This document shows, one piece after another, positions 19,057 to 28,294 of a stretch of 64,000 nucleotides of DNA. The stretch is from Mycobacterium tilburgii (lineage in GTDB: Bacteria; Actinomycetota; Actinomycetes; Mycobacteriales; Mycobacteriaceae). The stretch is taken from assembly GCF_902168065.1 (NCBI RefSeq), contig NZ_LR655701.1, forward strand, positions 1-64,000, in the 5' to 3' direction. The notes below the pieces were generated by a model. That model did no database searches. It saw only the letters and a list, made by a program, of their open reading frames with translations, and was not told the origin of the DNA. Within the stretch, counting starts at the first letter, position 1, and each line of letters opens with the position of its first letter. Both the position numbers and the translations under genes were made by a program.

Positions 19057-19884
19057 TCAGCCCGCGGGCGGGGGACCGGGCGCGCCGGGGGGCGCCTCGG
19101 GCTGCGGCACCGCGGGCTGGCCCGGTACCGGCCCCGGCGGGGGCAGCGGCTGGTTCAGGATGAACGGAACGGGGAGCGAACGCAAGTTGCCCAGCTGTAC
19201 GACGAGATTGTAGGTGCCCGGCCCGATCGCCGGCCGGGGCAACGGGCAGTGCGGCGCCGACCCCATGCCGGTCCAGGTCACCGCCGTCGTGACCTGCCCG
19301 CCCGGGGCGAACGTCTTCACCAGGGTCTCGTTGGACGGCGCGCAGTCCAGGTTCGACCACAGTCGCTTGTTGTCGAGCGAATAGACGTAGGCGGCCAAGA
19401 CGGCCGCCCCCACATCACGCTTGCAAGCGACCAGCCCGATGTTGGTCACGACCATCGTGAATTTCGGCTGGTCTCCGATGAAGTACTGCGGGGCGGTGGT
19501 CAGTCCCTTGACAGCCAGCGTGGAGTCGGGGCAATCGTCGCCCTCCTTGAGCACCGGCGGCGGCCGCACCGCGGCCGTGGGAGTCACCGACTCGGGGTTT
19601 TGTCCCTGCGGCGTGGACAGCTGGGTGGTGCCTTCCTGCCCGGGAGGGGGTGGCGCCTGCGGTGGGGCCGCGGCCGGATTGTTCTGCGCCGATCCCGGCT
19701 TGCTGACGCTGGCGGGCTTGGCGCCCGCGTTGTTACCCATGAACGCGATGATGGTGACGACCGCGATGCCGATCACGATGCCCGCGATCCCCAGGGCCAA
19801 CCCCCTGCGCCGCCAATAAATCTCCGTGGGTAGCGGACCACGCGGTTCCAGATCCAGCACGATTCCACCGTAAGTCCAGGTCAC
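19057..19884 (-). CDS. Conserved membrane protein, Rv3587c-like
   Basis: This 275-residue protein has one membrane segment near its N-terminus (GLALGIAGIVIGIAVVTIIA), a Pro/Ala/Gln-rich linker and an extracellular domain with Cys in DDCPDSTLAVKGLTT, VACKRDVGAA and LDCAPSNETLV. It ends in a Pro/Gly-rich tail. The orthologue sits at this place in M. tuberculosis and binds or shapes nothing known to me. The start at 19884 (MTWTYGGIVLDLE) is open; GTG at VLDLEPRG is an alternative. It runs towards disA, with stops 7 bases apart. The frame is intact. Confidence 0.8.
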   Translation of the reverse strand: MTWTYGGIVLDLEPRGPLPTEIYWRRRGLALGIAGIVIGIAVVTIIAFMGNNAGAKPASVSKPGSAQNNPAAAPPQAPPPPGQEGTTQLSTPQGQNPESVTPTAAVRPPPVLKEGDDCPDSTLAVKGLTTAPQYFIGDQPKFTMVVTNIGLVACKRDVGAAVLAAYVYSLDNKRLWSNLDCAPSNETLVKTFAPGGQVTTAVTWTGMGSAPHCPLPRPAIGPGTYNLVVQLGNLRSLPVPFILNQPLPPPGPVPGQPAVPQPEAPPGAPGPPPAG

Positions 19885-19996
19885 GTCGATTTGTCCGATC
19901 CAGCCCGGCGTGTCGCGATGTTAGCCAGCCGACACCCGTGTTAGGGCGGCGCGCCACGGGACGACTTCCGCTGCTATTCGCCCTTGTAACCGTGCG

Positions 19997-20617
19997 CTAC
20001 CCTTCGCCAATATCGCCGATGTGGTCGACCAGCGCCGCCCGCCCGTCGGCCAGGTGGTAGGTGACCCCTGTGAGCGCCACCGTGCCGGCCGCCACCCGCT
20101 CGGCGATGGCCGTGGATCGGGACGTGAGCTGCGCCAACGTCTCGCAAACATGCCGCGCCTCGAACTCGTCGACCCGGGTCAGCCCGTCGCGGCGACCGAT
20201 CAGGATCGACGGCGCGACGCGCTCCACCACGTCACGCACAAAGCCGGCCGGTATCGCGCCGTCGTCGACCGCGCCGATCGCGGCCTTGACGGCGCCGCAG
20301 TTGTCGTGGCCGAGCACGACGATCAGCGGCACGTCGAGGACCGTCACCGCGTACTCGATCGAGCCCAGCACTGCGGTGTCGATGGCCTGGCCGGCGGTGC
20401 GCACCACGCACATGTCGCCCAGACCCTGGTCGAAGATCAGCTCGGCCGCCACCCGGCTGTCCGCACACCCGAAGATGACCGCGATCGGTTTCTGACCCGA
20501 AGCAAGGCTGGCGCGATGGTCGATACTCTGGCCGGGGTGCGCCGGCCGACCTTCGACGAACCGCTCGTTACCCTCTTTGAGTGCTTTCCACGCGGTTACC
20601 GGGTTGGTATTGGGCAT
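19997..20617 (-). CDS. canB: Beta-class carbonic anhydrase
   Basis: The enzyme interconverts carbon dioxide and bicarbonate. The 206-residue protein from ATG 20617 has the zinc ligands in IFGCADSRVAAE (Cys) and VLGHDNCGAVKAA (His and Cys), with the catalytic Asp-Arg pair in CADSR. Its size matches CanB (Rv3588c). Frame extension upstream to 20884 runs over mutY and is a shadow. It is divergent from mutY, with start codons only 10 bases apart, so at least one of the two transcripts must be leaderless or begin inside the other gene. Confidence 0.93.
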   Translation of the reverse strand: MPNTNPVTAWKALKEGNERFVEGRPAHPGQSIDHRASLASGQKPIAVIFGCADSRVAAELIFDQGLGDMCVVRTAGQAIDTAVLGSIEYAVTVLDVPLIVVLGHDNCGAVKAAIGAVDDGAIPAGFVRDVVERVAPSILIGRRDGLTRVDEFEARHVCETLAQLTSRSTAIAERVAAGTVALTGVTYHLADGRAALVDHIGDIGEG

Positions 20618-20625
20618 AGCCAATA
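20608..20625. promoter_or_regulatory. Inverted repeat over the canB start, TATTGG-N6-CCAATA
   Basis: A perfect 6-bp inverted repeat with a 6-base spacer spans the canB start codon and ends two bases before the mutY start. It could be an operator acting on both genes, or chance in an AT-richer patch. No regulator can be named. Confidence 0.3.
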
Positions 20626-20627
20626 TC

Positions 20628-21527
20628 ATGCCGCAGGCACCGATGATTAGCAGGCGATACATATCGGTCACCAATCTTTTGGACTGGTACGACCGCTCGC
20701 GCCGCGATCTGCCCTGGCGGGAACCGGGCGTGGACGCGTGGCAGATCCTGGTCAGCGAATTCATGCTGCAGCAAACACCGGTGGCCCGGGTGCTGCCGAT
20801 CTGGGCCGACTGGGTTCGGCGTTGGCCCACACCATCGGCGACGGCGACGGCCAGCACGGCTGACGTGCTGCGAGCGTGGGGCAAGCTCGGCTACCCGCGA
20901 CGAGCCAAACGGCTGCACGAGTGCGCCGTCGTCATCGCCCGCGATCACGGCGACGTCGTGCCCGATGACGTCGACACCCTGTTGGGTCTTCCCGGTGTCG
21001 GCAGCTACACCGCCCGGGCCGTCGCGTGCTTTGCCTATCGGCAGCGGGTTCCGGTGGTGGACACCAACGTGCGCCGGGTGGTCGCCCGCGCCGTGCACGG
21101 CCTGGCCGACGCGGGCGCCCCGTCGGCAACGCGCGACCACGCCGACGTCGCGGCACTGCTGCCCAAAGACGATACAACACCATTGTTTTCGGTGGCGCTG
21201 ATGGAACTGGGCGCCACGGTGTGCACCGCGCGGACGCCGCGCTGCGGGCTGTGCCCGCTCGACGAGTGCGCCTGGCGCCGTGCCGGCTATCCCCCCGCGC
21301 AAGGCCCGGCCCGCCGGGTTCAGAGTTACGCCGGTACCGATCGCCAGGTACGTGGCCGGTTACTGGATGTGTTGCGCGCCAACGATTCCCCGGTCACCCG
21401 AGCCGAACTGGACGTCGCCTGGCTGGCCGACACCGCGCAGCGGGATCGGGCGTTGTACTCGCTGCTCACCGACGGCCTGGTGACCCAGACCGGTGACGGC
21501 CGGTTTGGGCTAGCCGGCGAGGAATGA
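20628..21527 (+). CDS. mutY: MutY, A/G-specific adenine DNA glycosylase
   Basis: MutY removes adenine mispaired with 8-oxoguanine. The 299-residue protein has the catalytic Glu region SEFMLQQTPVARV, the helix-hairpin-helix LLGLPGVGSYTARAVACF, the catalytic Asp in VPVVDTNVRRVVARAV and the iron-sulfur cluster ligands CTARTPRCGLCPLDEC. ATG 20628 is the first start after the divergent canB ATG; ATG 20643 is equally possible. Its end overlaps the convergent hydrolase gene by 18 bases. The frame is intact, so this DNA repair function is retained during genome decay. Confidence 0.94.
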   Translation: MPQAPMISRRYISVTNLLDWYDRSRRDLPWREPGVDAWQILVSEFMLQQTPVARVLPIWADWVRRWPTPSATATASTADVLRAWGKLGYPRRAKRLHECAVVIARDHGDVVPDDVDTLLGLPGVGSYTARAVACFAYRQRVPVVDTNVRRVVARAVHGLADAGAPSATRDHADVAALLPKDDTTPLFSVALMELGATVCTARTPRCGLCPLDECAWRRAGYPPAQGPARRVQSYAGTDRQVRGRLLDVLRANDSPVTRAELDVAWLADTAQRDRALYSLLTDGLVTQTGDGRFGLAGEE

Positions 21528-22265
21528 CTCGACCGCTTGCCGGTACACCTGCGGCGCCTCGTCGTGAATCAGGTGGCCCGCCTCAGGAACTGCCAAATAT
21601 TTTGTCGGCAAATATTTTTCGCTCATCTGAAGCATCTGGCCCGGCGGTGTGACCGAATTGCCGGCCTCCAGCAACAGCGCCGGCACCCGGACCGACGACC
21701 ACTGCGACCAGTAATCCCGAGTGCCCCACTCGGCGGCGATCTCGATCCACCGCGAGGTGTGCCCGTGTAATCGCCAGCCGGTCTCGGTGCGGTCGAACGC
21801 TTCCAGGAAGTACCGGCCGGCGACCGGCCCGAACTCGTTGAATACCTGTTCGGCCGTGTCAAATTCGACCGGAAGCGCATGCAGCCACGGCTCCCACGGA
21901 CCGGTGGTGCGACCGCGGAAATCCGGTGCCATGTCCTCGATTACCAATGCGGAAACCAATTCCGGCGCCTCGGCGGCCAGACACCAGGAATGCAGCGCAC
22001 CCATCGAATGCCCCACCAACCTGACCGGCACCCCCAACGGGGCCGTCGCGTCGCCGAGATCGGCGACGAAACGCTCGGTGCTGATCGGGTGCGGATCGGC
22101 GACGTCGCGGCCACGGTGCCAGGGTGCGTCGTAGGTGTACACGGTGCCCAGCCGGGTCAGCCAGGGCAGCTGGCGCGACCACGTGGTGCCCCGGCCCATC
22201 AGCCCGTGCACCAGGATCAACGGCTCACCCTGCCCGCCGTGCGGAGTCAACAGGTCGGTGGGCAT
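21510..22265 (-). CDS. Alpha/beta hydrolase, Rv3591c-like
   Basis: This 251-residue protein has the alpha/beta hydrolase fold. Motifs are LILVHGLMGRGTTW (oxyanion region), the nucleophile elbow VRLVGHSMGALHS with the Ser, and the late His in VPEAGHLIHDEAP. ATG 22265 gives MPTDLLTPHGGQGEP; the longer open frame to 22469 overlaps mhuD and is not used. It overlaps the mutY 3' end. The substrate is unknown. The frame is intact. Confidence 0.88.
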   Translation of the reverse strand: MPTDLLTPHGGQGEPLILVHGLMGRGTTWSRQLPWLTRLGTVYTYDAPWHRGRDVADPHPISTERFVADLGDATAPLGVPVRLVGHSMGALHSWCLAAEAPELVSALVIEDMAPDFRGRTTGPWEPWLHALPVEFDTAEQVFNEFGPVAGRYFLEAFDRTETGWRLHGHTSRWIEIAAEWGTRDYWSQWSSVRVPALLLEAGNSVTPPGQMLQMSEKYLPTKYLAVPEAGHLIHDEAPQVYRQAVESFLAG

Positions 22266-22329
22266 GGCACCATCTTGCGTGCCCCGCCCTCGAGCAGGAC
22301 GAGGCAGGGTGCGGGGTAGCCTGGCGGGC

Positions 22330-22650
22330 ATGCCGCCAGTGGTGAAGATCAACGCAGTCGAAGTTCCCGCCGACGCCGGCCCCGAGCTGGAGAAGCGGTT
22401 CGCCCTCCGAGCACACGCGGTGGACAACCAGCCCGGCTTCCTCGGCTTCCAGTTGCTGCGCCCGGTCAAGGGAGAGAACCGCTACTTCGTCGTGACACAC
22501 TGGGAGTCCGATGAAGCGTTCCAGGCCTGGGCGAGTGGGCCCGCCGTCGAAGCTCATGCCGGTCAGCGTGCCAACCCGGTGGCGACCGGCGCGTCGCTGC
22601 TGGAGTTCGAAGTCGTCATGGACGTCGCCGGAGGCAAGTCGACTGCGTAA
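22330..22650 (+). CDS. mhuD: MhuD, heme-degrading monooxygenase
   Basis: MhuD breaks heme to mycobilin and releases iron without carbon monoxide in mycobacteria. The 106-residue ferredoxin-like protein is close to M. tuberculosis Rv3592 as I remember it. Key residues are the Asn in VVKINAVEV, the Trp in FVVTHWESDEAFQAW and the heme-ligand His in AVEAHAGQRANPVATGASL. It starts at ATG 22330, divergent from the hydrolase. The frame is intact, so iron can still be taken from heme. Confidence 0.93.
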   Translation: MPPVVKINAVEVPADAGPELEKRFALRAHAVDNQPGFLGFQLLRPVKGENRYFVVTHWESDEAFQAWASGPAVEAHAGQRANPVATGASLLEFEVVMDVAGGKSTA

Positions 22651-22660
22651 GCCCGATAAA

Positions 22661-24004
22661 TTGGGTCCCGCGCAGCGAGTGCTGGCCGTCACTGCGGCAG
22701 CAGCACTAGTCGCGACCCTGGCGCCGGGCTGTTCGCCGTCGCCGCCGCCGCAGGCGAACGCGGCCAACGCCGGCCGGAGCATCGACACCCGCACACCTCC
22801 CGGGCTGCGGGCCCAGCAGACGATGGACATGCTGAACTCGGACTGGCCGATCGGCCCGGTCGGGGTTCGCACGCTGACCGCCCCGGGCCAGGTGGATGCG
22901 GTCGAGACCACGATGGAAGAGCTGTGGTGGGATCGTCCCTTCACCCTGGACGGCGTCGACATCAGCGCCAGTGTTGCCACGCTGCATCTCACCTCGTCGT
23001 ACGGCGCACGGCAGGACATCCGGATGCACACCGACGACATGGGGCACGTCGATCGCTTCGACGTCGACACCGAGGCGCCGACGATCACCTCCTGGCATGA
23101 CATCGACGCCACGCTGAGCAAGACCGGCGCTAAGTACTCGTATCAGGTCGCCAAGGTCAACGGGGGCCCGCCGGGGCACTGCGACCCCGTCACGGGCACC
23201 AACACCGGCGACTCCTTGCCGCTGGCATCAATTTTCAAGCTGTACGTGCTGCACGCCCTGGCCACAGCGGTGCAGCACCACACGGTGTCCTGGGACGATC
23301 AGCTGACCGTCACCGAGAAGAGCAAGGCGGTGGGCTCGTCTGGCCTGAGCCTCAACCCTGGGGATCGTGTTTCGGTGCACGACGCGGCCGCCAAGATGAT
23401 CGCCAACAGCGACAACATGGCCACCGATCTGCTGATCGAGAAACTGGGCACGCACGCCATCGAGGAGGCCCTGGCCAGCGCCGGCCACCACGATCCGGCC
23501 AGCATGACGCCGTTCCCCACGATGTACGAGATCTTCTCCATCGGCTGGGGCCAGCCGGATCTGCGCGCCCAGTGGCAGCACGCCACGCCGCAGGTCCGCG
23601 CCCAGCTGTTGGCACAGGCAAATTCCAATCCCTACCAACCTGATCCGGCCCGCGCTCACGTCCCGGCTTCGACGTACGGCGCGGAATGGTATGGCAATGC
23701 GCAAGACATCTGTCGAATCCACGCGGCCCTGCAAGCCGATGCCGTGGGCGAGGCCGCGCCCGTTCGCCAGCTCCTGTCCGTCGTCTCGGGCATTCAGCTG
23801 AATCGCAACATCTGGCCGTATATCGGCGCGAAAGCCGGTGGCCTGCCGGGTGATCTGACCTTCAGCTGGTATGCTGTGGACAAGACCCACCAACCGTGGG
23901 TGGTCAGCTTCCAGCTGAACTGGCCGCGCGATCACGGACCGAAGGTGACCGGCTGGATGCTGCAGGTCGCCAAACAGACGTTCGCCCTGATCGCCCCGCG
24001 GTAG
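22661..24004 (+). CDS. lpqF: LpqF, lipoprotein with class A beta-lactamase-like fold
   Basis: LpqF is a secreted lipoprotein related to serine beta-lactamases and PBPs. The 447-residue protein starts most likely at TTG 22661 (LGPAQRVLAV), followed by a hydrophobic signal and lipobox LAPGC. Penicillin-interacting motifs are SIFK (SxxK) in SLPLASIFKLYVLHAL, SDN in MIANSDNMATDLL and KAG in YIGAKAGGLPGD. The N-terminal third is a separate NTF2-like domain. The enzyme activity is unknown. The frame is intact; it abuts the phosphatase pseudogene with no gap. Confidence 0.85.
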   Translation: MGPAQRVLAVTAAAALVATLAPGCSPSPPPQANAANAGRSIDTRTPPGLRAQQTMDMLNSDWPIGPVGVRTLTAPGQVDAVETTMEELWWDRPFTLDGVDISASVATLHLTSSYGARQDIRMHTDDMGHVDRFDVDTEAPTITSWHDIDATLSKTGAKYSYQVAKVNGGPPGHCDPVTGTNTGDSLPLASIFKLYVLHALATAVQHHTVSWDDQLTVTEKSKAVGSSGLSLNPGDRVSVHDAAAKMIANSDNMATDLLIEKLGTHAIEEALASAGHHDPASMTPFPTMYEIFSIGWGQPDLRAQWQHATPQVRAQLLAQANSNPYQPDPARAHVPASTYGAEWYGNAQDICRIHAALQADAVGEAAPVRQLLSVVSGIQLNRNIWPYIGAKAGGLPGDLTFSWYAVDKTHQPWVVSFQLNWPRDHGPKVTGWMLQVAKQTFALIAPR

Positions 24005-24556
24005 TCACCCGACCCGAAGCGTCCAACGGCCGTCGCGGTGATGCAGCTTCGTCACGCTGCCGGTGCAACATCGATGCGCCAGAACGACTTCGGCGGGATG
24101 TCGAGGGCCAGCAAGATCGCCGAGCGGATCACCGCCGGATGCGTCTCCGCCACGGTGCGCGGTACACCTTGCAGCGTTGACGTCAGCCAGCCGCCCACCC
24201 GTCCTGTGAGGTCGACGATGGATTCCCCGCCGTGCGGCGCTCGCTCCGGGCGGGTCAGCCACACCTCGAGGTCGGCCGCGTCGACGGCCGCCAATGCCCG
24301 GCCGCGCCAGTGTCCGCAGTCCAGGTCGGCCAACCGCGGCTCGGTCGCGGCGTGCAGACCCAACAGTGGTCTCGCGCGCGCGTTGCTCAGGGGCGGCGAG
24401 ATAGCAGGCGTCCGGATCGGAGATGGCAAGGACGACAGGCCTCTTCGGCCTGCCGACGGCCGGTGTCGTTGAGGGGCTCGTCGACGGGAAACGCGCCGCA
24501 GCCGTCGTGTCGGTCATCGCGTGCGACACCAGGGTCAGCCGCACGACCCCCGTCAC
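24005..24556 (-). pseudogene. Histidine phosphatase (phosphoglycerate mutase family), frameshifted
   Basis: The start reads MTGVVRLTLVSHAMTDTT with the RHG-like motif as SHA. Then VDEPLNDTGRRQAEEA, CYLAAPEQRARET, EPRLADLDCGHWRGRALAA and GESIVDLTGRVGGWL follow in different frames, ending KLHHRDGRWTLRVG. At least four indels are present. Its start overlaps the stop of the CbtA-like remnant, so the two were once an operon. In related genomes a histidine phosphatase lies next to cbtA, as I recall. Confidence 0.75.
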
Positions 24557-24891
24557 GCAGCGTTGCTCGATACCCGTCTGGCGCGGTCACCGAGCAGTCG
24601 ACCCGCCAGCATCCCGAAGACCACCCCGATGGTCAGCCAGAGCAGCTGCGCGCCCAGTGACAGCAACCGGAATTCGTACAGAACGCCGGCGGGGAAGCCC
24701 GAGTAGATGATCGCACCCGCGCTGTCGCGCAACGGTTCCGGCGTCTCGTCCACCAATGGCAGCGCCACGGCCTTGAAGCCCTCACCCATCTGAGCGAACG
24801 CGTTACGCGAGCGAACGGTCAACCCGAAGACTTCTCCACAGACGCGTCGAATCTCCCAGCCCGGGAGGTCGTGGGTGGTCACGATCAGCAC
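24553..24891 (-). pseudogene. Chimeric remnant: YbjQ-like start fused to CbtA-like end
   Basis: The first half from GTG 24891 (MLIVTTHDLPGWEIRRVCGE, then VFGLTVRSRNAFAQMGEGFK) is the start of a YbjQ/DUF74 protein. After about residue 42 the frame continues with ALPLVDETPEPL...GFPAGVLYEFRLLSLGAQLL and a membrane end GVVFGMLAGRLLGDRARR, which look like the C-terminus of a CbtA-type cobalt transporter. A deletion near 24765 has joined the two in frame. The 112-residue product is unlikely to work as either protein. Confidence 0.6.
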
Positions 24892-24921
24892 AGGCGGGCC
24901 CCTTAGCTCTCGGCCACAGCG

Positions 24922-24961
24922 AAACGGGCGGTTAATCCCGTCAGAGATTAACCGCCCGTTT
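24922..24961 (-). terminator. Strong hairpin downstream of clpC1
   Basis: AAACGGGCGGTTAATC at 24922-24937 pairs perfectly with 24946-24961 around an 8-base loop, ten bases after the clpC1 stop. The 16-bp stem is a likely terminator for clpC1 transcripts; only a short T run follows, as is common in mycobacteria. Confidence 0.75.
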
Positions 24962-24970
24962 GCTGACGTG

Positions 24971-27505
24971 CTACTGAGGATCGGGAGCCGCGTGGGCACC
25001 GGCCTTCGCCAGGTCCGGCTCGGCCTCTGGCTTGCGCACGCCGGTAAACTTGAACACCGCGTCCTTGCCGGCGCCTTCGCTGTCCCAGTTGTCGACGTCG
25101 ACCCTGACCAGCTGTCCGGGGCCGACCTCCTCGAAGAGGATCTTCTCCGAGAGCTGGTCCTCGATCTCGCGCTGGATGGTGCGCCGCAGCGGGCGGGCAC
25201 CAAGCACCGGGTCGAAGCCGCGCTTTGCCAGCAGCTCCTTGGCTTTGTCGGTCAGCTCCAGAGCCATGTCCTTGCTCTTGAGCTGGTTGGCGACCCGGCT
25301 GACCATCAGATCAACCATCCGGATGATCTCGTCGCGACTCAGCTGGTGGAAGACGATGATGTCGTCGATACGGTTCAGGAACTCCGGGCGGAAGTGTTTC
25401 TTCAGCTCGTCGTTGACCTTCTGTTTCATCCGCTCGTAGTCGTTCTCACCGCCACCCTGGGTGAACCCGAGGCCGACCGGCTTGGAGATGTCCGACGTGC
25501 CGAGGTTGGACGTGAAGATCAGCACGGTGTTCTTGAAGTCGACCGTGCGACCCTGCCCGTCGGTGAGCCGACCATCCTCGAGAACCTGCAGCAGGCTGTT
25601 GTAGATCTCCTGGTGCGCCTTCTCGATCTCGTCGAACAGCACCACCGAGAACGGCTTGCGCCGCACCTTCTCGGTCAACTGGCCGCCCTCCTCGTAGCCG
25701 ACGTATCCTGGCGGGGCGCCGAACAGCCGCGACGCGGTGAACCGGTCGTGGAACTCGCCCATGTCGATCTGGATGAGAGCGTCGTCGTCGCCGAACAGGA
25801 AGTTGGCCAGCGCCTTGGACAGCTCCGTCTTCCCGACACCGGACGGACCGGCGAAGATGAACGAGCCGGACGGGCGCTTGGGGTCCTTCAACCCCGCACG
25901 GGTGCGGCGGATCGCCTTGCTGACGGCTTTGACGGCGTCCTCCTGGCCGATGATCCGCTTGTGCAGCTCCTCCTCCATGCACAGCAGTCGCGTGGTCTCG
26001 GCCTCGGTCAGTTTGAACACCGGGATGCCGGTCCAGTTACCCAGCACCTCGGCGATCTGCTCATCGTCGACCTCGGCGACCACATCTAGATCGCCTGAGC
26101 GCCACTGCTTTTCACGATCAGTGCGCTGTGCGACCAGTTGCTTCTCCCGGTCGCGCAGGCTGGCGGCCTTCTCGAAGTCCTGAGCGTCGATCGCCGATTC
26201 CTTCTCCCGGCGCGCGTCGGCGATCTTCTCGTCGAACTCGCGCAGGTCTGGCGGCGCGGTCATCCGGCGGATGCGCATCCGCGCGCCGGCCTCGTCGATC
26301 AGGTCGATCGCCTTGTCCGGCAGGAACCGGTCGTTGATGTAGCGGTCGGCCAGCGTCGCCGCCGCCACCATCGCGGAGTCGGTGATTGACACCCGGTGGT
26401 GCGCCTCGTAGCGGTCGCGCAGACCCTTGAGGATCTCGATGGTGTGCTCCACCGTCGGCTCGCCGACCTGCACCGGCTGGAAGCGGCGCTCCAGGGCGGC
26501 GTCCTTCTCGATGTACTTGCGGTACTCGTCTAGCGTCGTCGCACCGATGGTCTGCAGCTCACCGCGGGCCAGCTTCGGCTTCAGGATCGACGCGGCGTCG
26601 ATCGCGCCCTCGGCGGCACCGGCACCCACCAGAGTGTGCAACTCGTCGATGAACAGGATGATGTCGCCGCGGGTGTTGATCTCCTTGAGCACCTTCTTCA
26701 GCCGCTCCTCGAAGTCACCGCGGTAGCGGCTGCCCGCGACCAGCGATCCCAGGTCTAGGGTGTAGAGCTGCTTGTCCTTGAGCGTCTCGGGCACCTCACC
26801 GTGCACGATGGCCTGCGCCAGACCCTCGACGACGGCGGTCTTGCCGACGCCGGGCTCGCCGATCAACACCGGGTTATTCTTGGTGCGCCGGCTCAACACC
26901 TGCATCACCCGCTCGATTTCCTTCTCGCGGCCGATGACTGGGTCCAGCTTGCCTTCCATCGCGGCGGCCGTCAGGTTGCGGCCGAACTGGTCGAGCACCA
27001 GCGAGGTGGACGGGCTGCCGGACTCGCCGCCACGACCGCCGGTGCCCGCCTCGGCGGCCTCCTTGCCCTGATAACCACTCAGCAGCTGGATCACCTGCTG
27101 CCGTACCCGGGTGAGTTCGGCGCCCAGCTTCACCAGCACCTGCGCGGCCACACCCTCACCCTCGCGGATCAGCCCCAGCAGGATGTGCTCGGTGCCGATG
27201 TAGTTGTGGCCGAGCTGCAGCGCCTCGCGCAGGCTCAGCTCGAGGACCTTTTTGGCGCGCGGCGTGAACGGGATGTGCCCGCACGGAGCCTGCTGCCCCT
27301 GGCCGATGATCTCCTCGACCTGGCTTCGGACGCCCTCGAGCGAGATCCCAAGCGACTCCAGCGACTTGGCGGCTACGCCCTCGCCTTCGTGAATCAGACC
27401 TAGCAGGATGTGCTCGGTGCCGATGTAGTTGTGGTTGAGCATCCTGGCCTCTTCTTGCGCCAAGACGACCACCCTGCGGGCACGGTCGGTAAATCTCTCG
27501 AACAT
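24971..27505 (-). CDS. clpC1: ClpC1, Clp protease unfoldase ATPase
   Basis: ClpC1 unfolds proteins and feeds them to ClpP1P2; it is essential. The 844-residue chain has two N-terminal Clp repeats ([20 protein letters not shown] and a second copy), the first AAA module with [15 protein letters not shown], a UVR-type middle segment ([21 protein letters not shown] without gaps in the frame), and the second AAA module with [14 protein letters not shown] and [10 protein letters not shown]. The C-terminus ends [10 protein letters not shown]. The frame is intact. It is relevant to the truncated PanD, whose missing tail is a known ClpC1 target in M. tuberculosis. Confidence 0.97.
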   Translation of the reverse strand: MFERFTDRARRVVVLAQEEARMLNHNYIGTEHILLGLIHEGEGVAAKSLESLGISLEGVRSQVEEIIGQGQQAPCGHIPFTPRAKKVLELSLREALQLGHNYIGTEHILLGLIREGEGVAAQVLVKLGAELTRVRQQVIQLLSGYQGKEAAEAGTGGRGGESGSPSTSLVLDQFGRNLTAAAMEGKLDPVIGREKEIERVMQVLSRRTKNNPVLIGEPGVGKTAVVEGLAQAIVHGEVPETLKDKQLYTLDLGSLVAGSRYRGDFEERLKKVLKEINTRGDIILFIDELHTLVGAGAAEGAIDAASILKPKLARGELQTIGATTLDEYRKYIEKDAALERRFQPVQVGEPTVEHTIEILKGLRDRYEAHHRVSITDSAMVAAATLADRYINDRFLPDKAIDLIDEAGARMRIRRMTAPPDLREFDEKIADARREKESAIDAQDFEKAASLRDREKQLVAQRTDREKQWRSGDLDVVAEVDDEQIAEVLGNWTGIPVFKLTEAETTRLLCMEEELHKRIIGQEDAVKAVSKAIRRTRAGLKDPKRPSGSFIFAGPSGVGKTELSKALANFLFGDDDALIQIDMGEFHDRFTASRLFGAPPGYVGYEEGGQLTEKVRRKPFSVVLFDEIEKAHQEIYNSLLQVLEDGRLTDGQGRTVDFKNTVLIFTSNLGTSDISKPVGLGFTQGGGENDYERMKQKVNDELKKHFRPEFLNRIDDIIVFHQLSRDEIIRMVDLMVSRVANQLKSKDMALELTDKAKELLAKRGFDPVLGARPLRRTIQREIEDQLSEKILFEEVGPGQLVRVDVDNWDSEGAGKDAVFKFTGVRKPEAEPDLAKAGAHAAPDPQ

Positions 27506-27837
27506 CGGTGGTTACCTGCTCTCCCTCACCATCGGTACTCCAGTCATTGTCGACACAGGGGCCGACAGTACGTACCTGATGTCCACTGTAATGGTCGGCC
27601 CGTCAGGGTTCGAACGTTGCGGTGCCTTGCCGTTCAGGCTTGGCCGCCTCCCCGGTTGCCCCCAGTTGCCTCTGTGTCCCTCTCTGTCCGAAGGAAATCC
27701 CCCGCTAACAGAGTCCGTAACTGAAGCAACGACACAAACCACCAAATCGTTTCCCGCGCGAGACGGCGATCTTTTCGCCACCAGCGAAAAGAAACCGGCG
27801 CCCGGGTCTTGCGACCGGACGCCGGATACCGATTGTT
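27506..27837. other. Intergenic region clpC1-lsr2
   Basis: This 332-base stretch holds no convincing gene. It contains the lsr2 terminator hairpin (27795-27825) and must hold the clpC1 promoter. I see no clear -10/-35 pair or known operator. Confidence 0.5.
27783..27825 (-). terminator. lsr2 terminator
   Basis: Reading the minus strand, CCGGCGTCCGGTC, a GCAA loop and GACCCGGGCGCCGG form a long GC-rich stem with one bulge and one G-T pair, followed by TTTCTTTT. It lies 13 bases after the lsr2 stop and is a typical intrinsic terminator. Confidence 0.75.
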
Positions 27838-28176
27838 TTAGGTGGCCGCGTGAAATGCGTCGATGACGTCCGCCGGGATGCGGCCGCGCGTCGACACGTT
27901 GTGCCCGTTACGGCGGGCCCACTCGCGGATCGCGGCGCTCTGCTCACGGTCGATCGCCCCACGGCCGCGGCCCGAGCTGGTACGCCCCCGACGGCGACCA
28001 CCGACACGACGGCCCGCCGCCATCCACTGCTTCAGATCGTTGCGGAGTTTTGCGGCATTCTTGGAGGAAAGATCAATCTCATAGGTCACCCCGTCAAGCC
28101 CGAATTCGACGGTTTCGTCGGCGGCTCCTGCACCGTCGAAATCATCAACCAAGGTGACGGTGACTTTTTTCGCCAT
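27838..28176 (-). CDS. lsr2: Lsr2, nucleoid-associated xenogeneic silencer
   Basis: Lsr2 binds AT-rich DNA and silences horizontally acquired and surface genes. The 112-residue protein has the N-terminal oligomerisation domain ([20 protein letters not shown]) and the C-terminal DNA-binding domain with the RGR hook in [16 protein letters not shown]. Length matches M. tuberculosis. GAGGG lies upstream of ATG 28176. The frame is intact. It is encoded between lysS and clpC1 as in other mycobacteria. Confidence 0.97.
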   Translation of the reverse strand: MAKKVTVTLVDDFDGAGAADETVEFGLDGVTYEIDLSSKNAAKLRNDLKQWMAAGRRVGGRRRGRTSSGRGRGAIDREQSAAIREWARRNGHNVSTRGRIPADVIDAFHAAT

Positions 28177-28294
28177 TAGCTTACCCTCGCGTTCTTCCTG
28201 AGCATCTGCTGGGCAGTTTGCACCCACTCCCCGACCACTAATCTGCCATATGGCCGCAGCATATTCAATCTGAGCGCAACGTGAGTTACATGTT

